IMG/VR virus record: IMGVR_UViG_3300030099_006908
Coordinates: 30,846-94,845 of that record
From: a virus
Reading direction: 5' to 3' (one strand)
Length of the DNA stretch: 64,000 nucleotides
Shown here: one piece after another, positions 1 to 7,713 of the stretch
Position numbering within the stretch: position 1 is the first letter of the stretch
How the letters are laid out: each line of letters opens with the position of its first letter
The notes under the pieces: model-generated
Seen by the model: only the letters and a program-made list of their open reading frames with translations
Databases searched by the model: none
Told to the model about the DNA's origin: nothing
Program-made: the position numbers and the translations under genes

Positions 1-120
1 GGCGACGGAAACGCTTCCATACTTCTTTACAAAACAGATGATATACTAAAAATATTCGAGAGGATTGACGAATGTCAACAGAAACAGTTGCACAACAAGA
101 TACATACGCTACTGACATAG
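1..120 (+). CDS. C-terminal end of a gene cut by the left edge
   Basis: Frame 1 is open from the first base and stops with TAG at 118-120, giving the last 39 residues of a protein that starts outside the window. The residues look coding (for example SILLYKTDD and KIFERID); the other two plus frames stop by about base 50. The next gene starts inside it at 72, a 49-nt overlap, longer than most overlaps here, so the final part may be only tolerated read-on. No function can be assigned. Confidence 0.5.
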   Translation, partial: GDGNASILLYKTDDILKIFERIDECQQKQLHNKIHTLLT

Positions 121-527
121 TTGTTGTATTTTTATACTTTGATGAAGATAGCGACATGGAGATTGGCCTACTAACAGACGCATATTCAAATTATTCGCTT
201 CCAGAACATAGATTAAAACACGGAGAAAATTCTTACGAGATTGTCAACAAGATAATAGACCAACATCTACAACTCGACAGAGCTGGCAACAACATAAAGT
301 CAAATTTTTCAATTACTACAGAGGCTGTTGTTGACGGATTGAATAGATATGCAGGAAATTACCCTCCCAGCATATCCTTAGTTTTTGTAGTAAAAAGCAA
401 TCATGGAAAGCAAAAAGCGGGGGAATTAAATTGGGTCGGAGCTGAAAAGCTACACGATATAGTGCAATCAAGCAGTCTAATAAAAGACCACCAAGAGGTA
501 TTGAGTTTAATATTTCACGATGACTGA
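72..527 (+). CDS. Nudix-like fold protein, probably without the catalytic box
   Basis: A 151-residue protein. ATG at 72 follows a purine-rich GAGAGGA ribosome site. The layout recalls Nudix hydrolases: an early beta strand (VVVFLYF), a segment LPEHRLKHGENSYEIVNKII where a Nudix box would sit, and a late KAGELNWVGAEKL segment like the usual E-x-x-W-V-x-x-E-E-L. The metal-binding R-E-x-x-E-E residues of the true box are not visible, so it may bind rather than cleave a nucleotide, or the resemblance may be chance. It ends overlapping the next start by 8 nt, suggesting coupled translation with the following small gene. Confidence 0.6.
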   Translation: MSTETVAQQDTYATDIVVVFLYFDEDSDMEIGLLTDAYSNYSLPEHRLKHGENSYEIVNKIIDQHLQLDRAGNNIKSNFSITTEAVVDGLNRYAGNYPPSISLVFVVKSNHGKQKAGELNWVGAEKLHDIVQSSSLIKDHQEVLSLIFHDD

Positions 528-921
528 CGAAGAAAGAGAAAAAACCGAGATACAGAGAAATGCAGAAGCTATAAAAGAATACATGCAGCTTTTGGGATTT
601 GATGAACGAGGCGAAACTAACTCTCGTCCAAAATTTACGCTTTCATTTTCTGTAGACGAGCTAGGAACTGTTGATGTAGAAGTTATCTGGCCAGACGAAA
701 AGAACGAAAAACATCTGGAGCTAATAAAAACTAGCGCTAACCTTTTGTATTCTATAAACTCAGGTTCGTTAAAATCTTTAGTAGTGGAGGCCATACAAAA
801 CACAAAAAACCTGGACCCAGAATTGTTACAAGATGCGCAAAAACTTATAAAATACTGGTCGATTGTTGAAAAGAAATACTCCTCAGAACCATGCGTAAAG
901 CCTAGAGATACACTAACATAA
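520..921 (+). CDS. hypothetical phage protein
   Basis: A 133-residue acidic protein starting with ATG at 520, inside the end of the previous gene. It has a charged N-terminal helix (residues 3-22), a central beta-rich stretch (FTLSFSVDELGTVDVEVIW) and a helical C-terminal half. No signal peptide, membrane segment or catalytic motif is visible and I do not recognise a family. The overlap and common strand support a real gene translated with its neighbours. Confidence 0.7.
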   Translation: MTDEEREKTEIQRNAEAIKEYMQLLGFDERGETNSRPKFTLSFSVDELGTVDVEVIWPDEKNEKHLELIKTSANLLYSINSGSLKSLVVEAIQNTKNLDPELLQDAQKLIKYWSIVEKKYSSEPCVKPRDTLT

Positions 922-1021
922 TCTTAGAAATCTTTAATGCTTGTGGTGTAATAATATTAGAGCTATCCGCTTTTGTCTCATCCAATACAAGCGTATACAA
1001 AAAACTCTAGAAAGAGCTAAA

Positions 1022-1576
1022 ATGGTAAGAAAAAAAATAGTTTGGGAGAAATGGATTGACCCTCTAAATTCTAACATAGATGAGGTTGAATATCCTGGGC
1101 ATAACGCGCCATCATACGAACAAGACAGTCCAATTGAATTTTTATCTACCGACCCAAACTTTGACGATAAATATGAAGAAAATTTGGAGTACGCAGAAGA
1201 ACAGGAGCCTGGAAATCAAAAAAATATTACCTACAATCCAATAAGATTAGTCTCTACGCCTCACGGATTTGTTAGCTTAACAGAACACTCTTTCGCCTCA
1301 AAGCATTTTGATTTTTGGACCATGCACTATAACAGAGACATAACACCTCAAATTGTATCTGCTATAGAGAAATGCGAAGGAGTTGAGACATTAAACACAC
1401 TAACAAGATATAGAGTTAGGATTGGATTTAACAGGCCCCTGATACAGTCTGGGGCTTTTAAACTTAACACGATAAGAAAAAAAATTGAGGGGGCGGTATT
1501 CAAAATTTCTGAAAAGTCAATAAGGGAAAGCCCGCAAAGCATATTTAATAAACAACAGAAAAATGACAGCGCCTAA
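1022..1576 (+). CDS. hypothetical protein upstream of the ClpP-like protease
   Basis: A 184-residue protein from the ATG at 1022, preceded by AGAAAGAG. The frame is open back to 941, but the extra 27 codons have no ribosome site and an unconvincing composition, so the later start is preferred. The middle is acidic (residues 20-65 rich in D and E), followed by a folded-looking domain with F-W and R-Y-R-V-R-I-G segments. The family is unknown. It overlaps the ClpP-like gene by 14 nt, so the two are probably translated together. A GGTGTAATAATATTA stretch lies at 945-959 upstream. Confidence 0.72.
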   Translation: MVRKKIVWEKWIDPLNSNIDEVEYPGHNAPSYEQDSPIEFLSTDPNFDDKYEENLEYAEEQEPGNQKNITYNPIRLVSTPHGFVSLTEHSFASKHFDFWTMHYNRDITPQIVSAIEKCEGVETLNTLTRYRVRIGFNRPLIQSGAFKLNTIRKKIEGAVFKISEKSIRESPQSIFNKQQKNDSA

Positions 1577-2246
1577 AAAAACAACAAGTGAACTGATACA
1601 CGATGTTCACAATTTTAGCTTAAATATAGAAACAAGAGAAGTTTTTCTAAATAGTCATATTGCAGACTGTGAGGAAGAGGCTGGTGTAGATTGGCGTATG
1701 GCTACAAAGTTTAACAAAAACATTAGACTTTTAACATCTGGCTCACAAGCTACCCAACCAATACTCATCCATATGCATACAGTGGGAGGAAACTGGGAAG
1801 ACGGACTTGCTATATATGACATAATTAATTCTTGCACTGATACACATATAACTATAATTGCATACGCTCATGCTAGGTCGATGAGCAGCATTATCTTTCA
1901 GGCTGCTGATACTAGAATATTCATGCCAAACTCTATATGGCTAATGCACATGGGCGACATGGGGTTTGATGGTCAGGCTCAGTCATTTGAGGCAGAAGCA
2001 GAGTGGGCTAAAAAAGACCACGATAGAATGCTTGACATATACACTGAATCAGCGTATGGTAGTGTAGCCTACAAAGGGAAAAGCAGAAAGCAAATTAAAA
2101 ACTTTATAGATAGGGGGCTACGACTAAAGCAAGAGTGGTACATGTCTGCTAGGGATGCAATAGAACATGGCTATGCAGACGCTATTTTTGGAGACCCTGG
2201 ATATGAAAGTATGGACGCCATCAAAAAAATAGGAAAAGAAAGTTGA
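1563..2246 (+). CDS. ClpP-like serine protease (crotonase fold)
   Basis: A 227-residue member of the ClpP/crotonase fold. Visible landmarks in order: the H-T-V-G-G-N-W-E-D-G-L-A-I-Y-D segment (72-86), equivalent to the ClpP oxyanion-hole glycine region; the nucleophile Ser106 in HARSMSS; and catalytic His129 in LMHM. The third triad position, before S-A in EWYMSARDA, reads Glu191 where ClpP has Asp. In phages such proteins often serve as capsid-maturation proteases, but here the neighbours are a sigma-like factor and a virion protein, so processing of a structural protein or regulatory proteolysis are both possible. No ClpX/ClpA partner is in the window. The start at 1563 lies in the end of the preceding gene. 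Confidence 0.88.
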   Translation: MTAPKKTTSELIHDVHNFSLNIETREVFLNSHIADCEEEAGVDWRMATKFNKNIRLLTSGSQATQPILIHMHTVGGNWEDGLAIYDIINSCTDTHITIIAYAHARSMSSIIFQAADTRIFMPNSIWLMHMGDMGFDGQAQSFEAEAEWAKKDHDRMLDIYTESAYGSVAYKGKSRKQIKNFIDRGLRLKQEWYMSARDAIEHGYADAIFGDPGYESMDAIKKIGKES

Positions 2247-2740
2247 AGCACGTAACAGACGAAGAGTTTGAAAAGGCTTACAAAAATCCAGATAATAAAA
2301 ACATAATTAGAACAGTAACTAAAAAGTATTCTAATAAACTTTCCGAGGATTGCCAAAAATCTTGTGGAATGCATGGTCTCTGGAGATGCATACAAAAGCA
2401 CGATGATAAATATGGAAGAAAATTCACCACTAGTCTTTTTCTTCACGTTGACTGGGAGTGTAAAAGAGAGCTAGGAATATTAAATAGAAAATCCTTTTCT
2501 TCTTTCTTAGGCGAAAAAGATAATGAGGTGGCATCTCCCTCAGTAAGCGGTGACGCCATGGACATACTTGACACATTAACGGAAAATCAAAAAGAAATAA
2601 TGTATCAAAGATTTTACGAGAACAGAACTTTGCAGGAAATAGGAGAAAAACAGGGCTATAGCAAGGAGGCCGCTAGACAAAATATCAACAAGATTATATC
2701 TAGGTTAAGAGAAAATATCTCTAAAGATTTTGGTGTATAG
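2243..2740 (+). CDS. sigma-70-like RNA polymerase sigma factor
   Basis: A 165-residue protein with a short region-2-like helical block around residues 42-78 (GMHGLWRCIQKHDDKYG onward) and a clear region-4 helix-turn-helix at about 108-158 (LTENQKEIMYQRF, then LQEIGEKQGYSKEAARQ). It would guide host RNA polymerase to phage promoters, like the small late sigma factors of large phages. The start is TTG at 2243, behind AGGAAAAGAAAG and overlapping the protease stop (TTGA); the next in-frame ATG is 42 codons later and would delete much of region 2. A GGTGTATAGTA element, a candidate late promoter, sits over its own stop codon, just before the large virion gene. Confidence 0.85.
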   Translation: MKHVTDEEFEKAYKNPDNKNIIRTVTKKYSNKLSEDCQKSCGMHGLWRCIQKHDDKYGRKFTTSLFLHVDWECKRELGILNRKSFSSFLGEKDNEVASPSVSGDAMDILDTLTENQKEIMYQRFYENRTLQEIGEKQGYSKEAARQNINKIISRLRENISKDFGV

Positions 2741-2742
2741 TA
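2732..2742 (+). promoter_or_regulatory. candidate late-promoter element GGTGTATAGTA
   Basis: GGTGTATAGTA lies 46 nt before the start of the 942-residue propeller gene. The same GGTGTATA core occurs before the genes at about 6395 and 8455 and on the minus strand at 59915. The position, before virion genes and after a sigma-like factor, suggests a phage-specific promoter. Here it also encodes the last codons of the sigma gene, so it is the weakest of the four. Confidence 0.4.
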
Positions 2743-2787
2743 GTCTGTAGCTGCAGTCATACGCTAAAATTAACAGGAGCCTTCAAA

Positions 2788-5616
2788 ATGCCCAGAGAAT
2801 CATTCATAGTCGCAGTAAGTGGACAACCCACTAAAAATCTAGGTGCAACAGTAATAAACGCCGGAAATACGCCTATTTTTGGCGATTCTACAAATAATAA
2901 CGCTGGCTTTGGCGTTCTGACAGGCTCCAACACCGGAAAAAGTTCCGGTTCAAAAGTGGTCGAAAGGGAAGCTATCCCGAACACAAGTGGGAATATTCAG
3001 TCCACTCCTGGCGTTCAGTCAGCCGTATTTACAGACCCGTTTGCTGGTTCTCCTCTTGGGCAAGTTATTGGAAAATCATTTTCTTGGAGAGACCAGTATA
3101 CCGGAAGACTTCCTGTTCGATTTAACCACATATACTCAAGATACCCAGAGATAGGAAGAGAGTCTAATAGGTCAAATGGCTGCGTTAAAAATGCGAGGTC
3201 CAAACAGGGCGGAAAAGTCTGTAGAGATAATGATTCTCTATTTGGAACAAATGTCTCCTTGACTATGGGTTCGCAAGGTATGGCGATTGCGGTTGGCGCG
3301 CCCAGTGGACACAATGGCCTGAAGGGGCGCTTCGCAGGCGAAGCTGGGACTCATAACAGAAGAGAAGGCGATGTAACCGTAGACGAGTTTGGTTTGCATG
3401 GAATTATGAGCAAGCCTGGAGCGCCAAGCGTTGGGCATTTAGGCGAAGACGGCTTTGCTATCAGAGGAGAAGAAAAAGACTGGTACAGTTGTGGTAAAAG
3501 ACAAAACGCTCTGTGCGCTGAAGTAAGTCCTGGCTTTGATGACAAAGGACAAAAAGTAAGATACAGCGATTTAGGCTCTGACAGACTATCGGCCTATCCA
3601 AAACATGGAATTACAGCTTCTGGAACAGCTTTCGGTCACGCTGTAACATTTAACGCTGGCGGCACAAGAATGGCTGTTGGCGCTCCTTATGCAGATGGCG
3701 AAAGAGGAGAGGTTACAGTTTATGAATTTACAAGCGGCTCAGGCACAAAAGGCGAATGGATTAGAGTCGGCGCTCCAATCACAGGCAATGGTCTACCAAA
3801 CGATAGATTTGGTTGGGACGTTGCGCTTGATGGCCCTGGCGATATTGTATTTTGTGGCGCTCCTCGTCCCGGTGGAACTGGTTATGTTGCAATGTTTGAA
3901 TTACAAGGAACGTACCCTGGAGGCGCGACTTGGAAAAGAGATAATCATGGCGGCTCTGTTTCAGGCGTTGGACCGAGAGACAAATTTGGATATTCCATAA
4001 GCACTAACAAAGAAGCAACAATCCTGGCGGTTGGTGCGCCTAACGCATCTGGTACTCGCGGAACCGCAGAGTGTTTCATAAGAACAGGTGCTGGCGGAGT
4101 AATTAACTACCCATGGAAGGAATTGAAGAGAAAGATAGGCACTGGCTCGGAAAGGTCACACCAACGTGTTGTAGGAACCGCGTCTGGAGAAATGCTTGGC
4201 TGGTCAGTTTCATTGATGTATAACAGTGTTGCCTCACTTACCGCGGGCAGATTTAATCCTATGCTTGCAGTTGGTTCTCCGTTCTATAGCAAGAGTGTTG
4301 CTGAGTATGACTTTAGCAAGAGAACATTTGCGGAGAGAGCCGCTGGAGTACCCATCTTTGATGGCGACGCCCCAGCAGGTCCTCCCGACTCTGCCGGTTT
4401 ATACAGTGAATGGAGCATACGGAATGGTCTTACTTACAATTATGCAGGCCTAACCTGCGAAGGCCGAGTAACAATTTGGCAGTACAATATAGTTCCTGTT
4501 GGCAGAAAACACTATTACACTACTCTTGAGTGGTTACCCAAGGGTAAATATAGCGCAAGAAAAATGATGGTGGGACAGTATCCTCAAAGTGAAATGGGAT
4601 ACTCAGTTGCACTTAGCAAGACTGGCGACTACCTTGCTGTAGGTTGTCCTGGCACAGATGGAAGATTTGATGTTTCTGACTGTGAACAGTTGACGGCCAT
4701 GACTAAGGCTGAATTTGAAGGGACCGATTTCGGCGTATTCTTGGGAGAAGAAGTGCCAGAAGAACAATTTTACAAGTACAACTACATCTACAAGCCAGAC
4801 TCTCGCTCAGAAGATTGTTACACTAAAGATGGATTTTACCTTTCAAGTATTGGCCAAGGTGGTGGAGGTGGAGGCGAAGTCGCACCAGGATTATTCAAGA
4901 CCGCAAGCAAGCGAAGCAAATACGGTATCGGCTCTGTAAAAACTTTCCGATATGTGTGGGAAGGCAAAGATGGAGATGCGGCAAGAAGAGAGCATTACTT
5001 AGGCTCAGACAGACAGGATGTTTGGATTAAATATGGGCCAACAATTCCTGGTAAGGAAAGTCCCGTATACCCTTTAGATATGGACGGAAATGATTTTTTT
5101 GATGTATATGGAAGATTAAGATACGCTCGACCAAACTTCCAAGACCTTCAAGGCTTAGTGAAAATGCCCAAGCATTCTCATCACGAAAGATTTGGAACAG
5201 ACGTTTCTATCATAGACGTTGTATCTCCAGTTATAGCTGTCGGCGCACCTTACGCGCAAGACACTAGATACAACGGTGCCCCTGCAACTGACGGTGAGGG
5301 AAACATTATAGTTGGAATATATGAGCCAACAGGCAGAGTAGACATCTATTCCGCAACACCAACTAGATTTAGAGATAACGTAATGCCATTTGGAGGCGGA
5401 GCTTCAGCACCTGCTGGAGGCCCACTGTCAAGCAGAACGAAACCTAAACTTCAATATGACTCTGCTGGCTCGGTTGTAGCTTCTTCTGGAGGCGGTAGAG
5501 AAGCCTACTTCATAGCTCCTAAAGTTTCTGGCTCTGGACTGGCTGATGACAATGCTTTGAAGACAAACAGAAAGACATTTGGTACAGGTGGAATAAACTT
5601 CACATCGAGCGACTAA
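2788..5616 (+). CDS. virion-type protein with a seven-bladed FG-GAP beta-propeller
   Basis: A 942-residue protein with an AGGAG ribosome site. Seven repeats of the form F/L/M-G-x-x-V-S/A ... A-V-G-A-P begin near residues 152, 281, 341, 400, 470, 603 and 801; examples are MAIAVGAPSGHNG, MAVGAPYADG and VIAVGAPYAQD. These match FG-GAP blades of integrin-alpha-type propellers; blade 2-like loops D-x-D/N-x-D are weak. The N-terminal 50 residues contain a G-A-T-V-I-N-A-G-N-T-P segment shared with the next gene, perhaps a common attachment module. A glycine stretch GQGGGGGGEV sits near residue 690. I infer a surface-exposed structural or adhesion protein, such as a fibre or decoration protein; no signal peptide is seen. 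Confidence 0.85.
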   Translation: MPRESFIVAVSGQPTKNLGATVINAGNTPIFGDSTNNNAGFGVLTGSNTGKSSGSKVVEREAIPNTSGNIQSTPGVQSAVFTDPFAGSPLGQVIGKSFSWRDQYTGRLPVRFNHIYSRYPEIGRESNRSNGCVKNARSKQGGKVCRDNDSLFGTNVSLTMGSQGMAIAVGAPSGHNGLKGRFAGEAGTHNRREGDVTVDEFGLHGIMSKPGAPSVGHLGEDGFAIRGEEKDWYSCGKRQNALCAEVSPGFDDKGQKVRYSDLGSDRLSAYPKHGITASGTAFGHAVTFNAGGTRMAVGAPYADGERGEVTVYEFTSGSGTKGEWIRVGAPITGNGLPNDRFGWDVALDGPGDIVFCGAPRPGGTGYVAMFELQGTYPGGATWKRDNHGGSVSGVGPRDKFGYSISTNKEATILAVGAPNASGTRGTAECFIRTGAGGVINYPWKELKRKIGTGSERSHQRVVGTASGEMLGWSVSLMYNSVASLTAGRFNPMLAVGSPFYSKSVAEYDFSKRTFAERAAGVPIFDGDAPAGPPDSAGLYSEWSIRNGLTYNYAGLTCEGRVTIWQYNIVPVGRKHYYTTLEWLPKGKYSARKMMVGQYPQSEMGYSVALSKTGDYLAVGCPGTDGRFDVSDCEQLTAMTKAEFEGTDFGVFLGEEVPEEQFYKYNYIYKPDSRSEDCYTKDGFYLSSIGQGGGGGGEVAPGLFKTASKRSKYGIGSVKTFRYVWEGKDGDAARREHYLGSDRQDVWIKYGPTIPGKESPVYPLDMDGNDFFDVYGRLRYARPNFQDLQGLVKMPKHSHHERFGTDVSIIDVVSPVIAVGAPYAQDTRYNGAPATDGEGNIIVGIYEPTGRVDIYSATPTRFRDNVMPFGGGASAPAGGPLSSRTKPKLQYDSAGSVVASSGGGREAYFIAPKVSGSGLADDNALKTNRKTFGTGGINFTSSD

Positions 5617-5700
5617 GTTCGGTGTACACAATACTTAGGAACGGGATTTAAGATTTTAGGACTACAGGAAATTTTATCCATTTATATGGAGAAATAAATT

Positions 5701-6321
5701 ATGGCATCACAAGCTGTAACAAGCGGAGCCGCTAAAAATAATGGTTCCACGATTGTAAATGCTGGCAACGTGCCGGTAACCACAAAAACCATTAACGACG
5801 CTGGATTTGGGCAAGTTATTGGTGACGGAGAAGGTCGTTTTAAAGGAACGCCCGGAAACCGAAAACAGAGAACACCCTCTGCTGGAAACTTTAGCTCACC
5901 TAGCAATGGTGGCGTAATCACAGCCAAGGGTAGCGGAACGTTTGCTTATGAAGGCAAGGCTGGCAAATACATTGGCATTAGACTTACCGATGCAATTAAC
6001 AATGTTGATAATACCACGCTTTTGTCTGGCGGTCAAGGAAAAGGTCGTTTCACAGGCTCCATTCACGGCCTGGAAACTTACTTTACCCTTCCGAAATACA
6101 CAACAAACGCAGATGGTTCGCACGCATCTACCAGCTCTGCTGGAGGAACTGCAACCAACTACATTGATTCTGCTGGAAACGGCTCAACCGCATCTAATGA
6201 TTCGGCTGCTAATCCAACTAGAGCGATTCCTGGCGAATTGGTCTACACCGGCACATCTAAGGCTAGAACTGGCTCGTTAGCTGTCCCGACACAGGACGAC
6301 TACAAACCTAAAACTGGCTAA
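5701..6321 (+). CDS. small structural protein sharing its N-terminus with the propeller protein
   Basis: A 206-residue, glycine-, serine- and threonine-rich protein with GGAG upstream of the ATG. Residues 13-43 (NNGSTIVNAGNVPV, then DAGFGQVIGDG) align with residues 17-48 of the upstream propeller protein (NLGATVINAGNTPI, then NAGFGVLTGSN). The rest is low in charge and rich in small residues, typical of virion surface proteins. It is separated from the upstream gene by 84 nt that include a perfect GTGTACAC palindrome (5622-5629) and no terminator, so both are probably on one transcript that ends at the hairpin after this gene. Confidence 0.78.
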   Translation: MASQAVTSGAAKNNGSTIVNAGNVPVTTKTINDAGFGQVIGDGEGRFKGTPGNRKQRTPSAGNFSSPSNGGVITAKGSGTFAYEGKAGKYIGIRLTDAINNVDNTTLLSGGQGKGRFTGSIHGLETYFTLPKYTTNADGSHASTSSAGGTATNYIDSAGNGSTASNDSAANPTRAIPGELVYTGTSKARTGSLAVPTQDDYKPKTG

Positions 6322-6344
6322 TAAAAGTAGTTAAAGTGAATAGG

Positions 6345-6374
6345 GGCGGCAGGCAAAAGCTTGCCGCCTTTTTT
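6345..6374 (+). terminator. rho-independent terminator
   Basis: GGCGGCAGGC, an AAAA loop and GCTTGCCGCC form a 9-10 bp GC-rich hairpin followed by six T. It closes the transcript of the two virion genes upstream. The only longer gene-poor stretch of the window (6322-6594, 273 nt) begins here. Confidence 0.92.
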
Positions 6375-6376
6375 AG

Positions 6377-6404
6377 TTGACAATACTCACTTTAGGTGTA
6401 TAAT
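6377..6404 (+). promoter_or_regulatory. sigma-70-type promoter
   Basis: TTGACA (6377-6382), a 16-nt spacer and TATAAT (6399-6404), both perfect consensus hexamers, start just after the terminator. Transcription would begin near 6411 and cover a short structured leader or small RNA, then the following small genes. The -10 box is embedded in GGTGTATAATATA (6395-6407), so the site also matches the candidate late element. Confidence 0.85.
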
Positions 6405-6410
6405 ATATAC

Positions 6411-6570
6411 GTGTAAGGTATTTAAAATCGGCTTCATTTTAAAGGAACCGAAGATATGTTTAACAATCACGGTCAGGCGGCGGCGAAGCCTAAACAACGT
6501 TGTTACCTAAAGCGATAAGTTGAGATAATCAGCAAAACTTCGCAACACACCAAACTGCTGCCGCCTTTTT
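6411..6570 (+). ncRNA. possible small structured RNA or leader between promoter and terminator
   Basis: About 160 nt lie between a perfect promoter and a second terminator-like end. AGGCGGCGGCG (6475-6485) can pair over 11 bp, with two G-U pairs, with CTGCTGCCGCCT (6555-6566), followed by T at 6566-6570. Inside that stem is the 12-nt palindrome AACAACGTTGTT (6493-6504), and a bulged hairpin CGGCTTC/GAACCG lies at about 6429-6450. It could be a stand-alone RNA, an attenuated leader or the message of the 20-codon ORF it contains. No known RNA family was recognised. Confidence 0.4.
6456..6518 (+). CDS. 20-codon ORF (very small basic peptide)
   Basis: ATG at 6456 has AAGGA nine nt upstream, is the first good start after the promoter at 6377, and encodes MFNNHGQAAAKPKQRCYLKR before TAA. 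The peptide is basic, with seven K/R/H residues. Against it: the ORF is short enough to arise by chance and its bases also form the 5' arm of the terminator stem. It could be a peptide gene, a leader peptide for attenuation, or neither. Confidence 0.3.
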   Translation: MFNNHGQAAAKPKQRCYLKR

Positions 6571-6594
6571 ATTTATTAAAATTGGTTTATTGTC

Positions 6595-6933
6595 ATGAAG
6601 GTTCATGTAAAAAACACAATAAAAAATGTTAAAAGGATTGACGTTAGGGGTTCGTCCGTAGATGAATCAGAAATTGATTTGAATTCAGGTCAGACTTTAA
6701 GCGTTCTTTACATTAGCGACCTTGGAGAAGGGCTTGTAAATATACACGTTAATGAAGAAACCACACTCTCAGGTGTAAGCGACAAAAATCTTGATTATAA
6801 TAAAGATAAAAATCTTGAATCCATGAAATACTGGACAGAGCAACCAGAGCCAGACACTACCGTAAACGGAGTTAGAAAAATAAATAGTAGGGCGAATCAG
6901 TCTAGACGAAGCTGTTGCGGAAGAAGGAGATAA
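6595..6933 (+). CDS. hypothetical protein with an Arg/Cys-rich tail
   Basis: A 112-residue protein. The first 60 residues look like a small beta domain (repeated V/I alternation, LSVLYISDLGEGLVNIHV). The C-terminus is a basic RRSCCGRRR tail that could bind nucleic acid or metal. The ribosome site is weak; the ATG at 6595 follows the T-rich end of the preceding structured region, so translation may depend on read-through from the 6377 promoter. The family is unknown. Confidence 0.65.
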   Translation: MKVHVKNTIKNVKRIDVRGSSVDESEIDLNSGQTLSVLYISDLGEGLVNIHVNEETTLSGVSDKNLDYNKDKNLESMKYWTEQPEPDTTVNGVRKINSRANQSRRSCCGRRR

Positions 6934-6935
6934 TT

Positions 6936-7202
6936 ATGAGCAAATCATTAAAATGTAAAGGTCAAATATATGTAGAGGTTGGTGGAGACTTTACATTTCT
7001 TGACAACTCTGGAGGAACTTATGGGGAAAAATGGCAGGGCGGAAGATATATTCCAATACATAAAGTCATAAACTACAAAGATGGATATTCAGACATAGTT
7101 TTAGGAAACGGCCATGTAATGCCGCAAGTTCTGCTTGGTGAAATAGGGTATGTTATAGGAAAGCCCGAGATAGAAACAGTAGACTCGATAAAAGAAATGT
7201 AA
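6936..7202 (+). CDS. hypothetical small phage protein
   Basis: An 88-residue protein from the ATG at 6936, with AAGGAGA six nt upstream; the frame opens at 6915 but that part overlaps the previous gene and has no ribosome site. Aromatic and glycine-rich (GGDFTFLDNSGGTYGEKW), it looks like a small beta-structured protein. It starts two bases after the previous stop, so the pair is surely co-translated. The function is unknown. Confidence 0.68.
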   Translation: MSKSLKCKGQIYVEVGGDFTFLDNSGGTYGEKWQGGRYIPIHKVINYKDGYSDIVLGNGHVMPQVLLGEIGYVIGKPEIETVDSIKEM

Positions 7203-7221
7203 AAACTGCAAGAGTCTAACA

Positions 7222-7713
7222 ATGAATCAAGAGGACGAAAAACATCTTAGGTCTTTGCTAAGACATGTAGATAATGTGCGGCAATCTTCACTTCTTCTTG
7301 GTGAAAGAATTATAGAATCAGGAAATGAAAAGCTAGGTATTGACCTAATATCAAATGGCCAAATACATGACTACTCAAAGTTTAGAGGGTGTGAGTGGCT
7401 CTATCTTAGGCCAGAATTTATTGACTCCACGAAAAAAGAGCTTTTTGATTCTGCTAAAAAACAGCATGTAAACAGCAACCCACATCACCCAGAATACTGG
7501 GGCTCAATACACCAAATGCCCAAAGTATATATAGCTGAAATGGTGTGTGACTGGTCTGCACGCTCACATGAACAAGGCAACGACTTGAGAGAGTGGATAA
7601 GGGAAAAAGGCACAAAGATTTTTGACATGACAACTCAATCAAAGGTATACAGGGAAATAAAGTTTTTTGTAGACTTACTACTAGAGCCTTCGTTTAAAAA
7701 CAATGCAAAATAA
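7222..7713 (+). CDS. DUF5662-like protein, possible metal-binding hydrolase fold
   Basis: A 163-residue protein with a histidine-rich pattern: V-D-N-V-R near residue 14, H-D-Y-S-K-F near 50, and NSNPHHPEYWG near 90. This arrangement recalls the DUF5662 family found in phages and bacteria, which has spaced H and D residues like an HD-type metal site. No biochemical role is firmly known for the family. It ends overlapping the next start by 11 nt. Confidence 0.65.
   Translation: MNQEDEKHLRSLLRHVDNVRQSSLLLGERIIESGNEKLGIDLISNGQIHDYSKFRGCEWLYLRPEFIDSTKKELFDSAKKQHVNSNPHHPEYWGSIHQMPKVYIAEMVCDWSARSHEQGNDLREWIREKGTKIFDMTTQSKVYREIKFFVDLLLEPSFKNNAK

Noticed and set aside
3015-3545. Several minus-strand ORFs inside the propeller gene
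   Set aside because: All are antisense to a clear repeat protein and lack motifs; the plus-frame repeats explain the open frames.
5621-5630. GGTGTACACA as another copy of the late element
   Set aside because: It differs from GGTGTATA at position 7 and is explained by the perfect palindrome GTGTACAC; no strong reason to count it.
6322-6594. tRNA gene in the only larger gap
   Set aside because: No cloverleaf, T-loop GGTTCAA or CCA-like end could be drawn; the bases are explained by promoter, hairpins and a short ORF.
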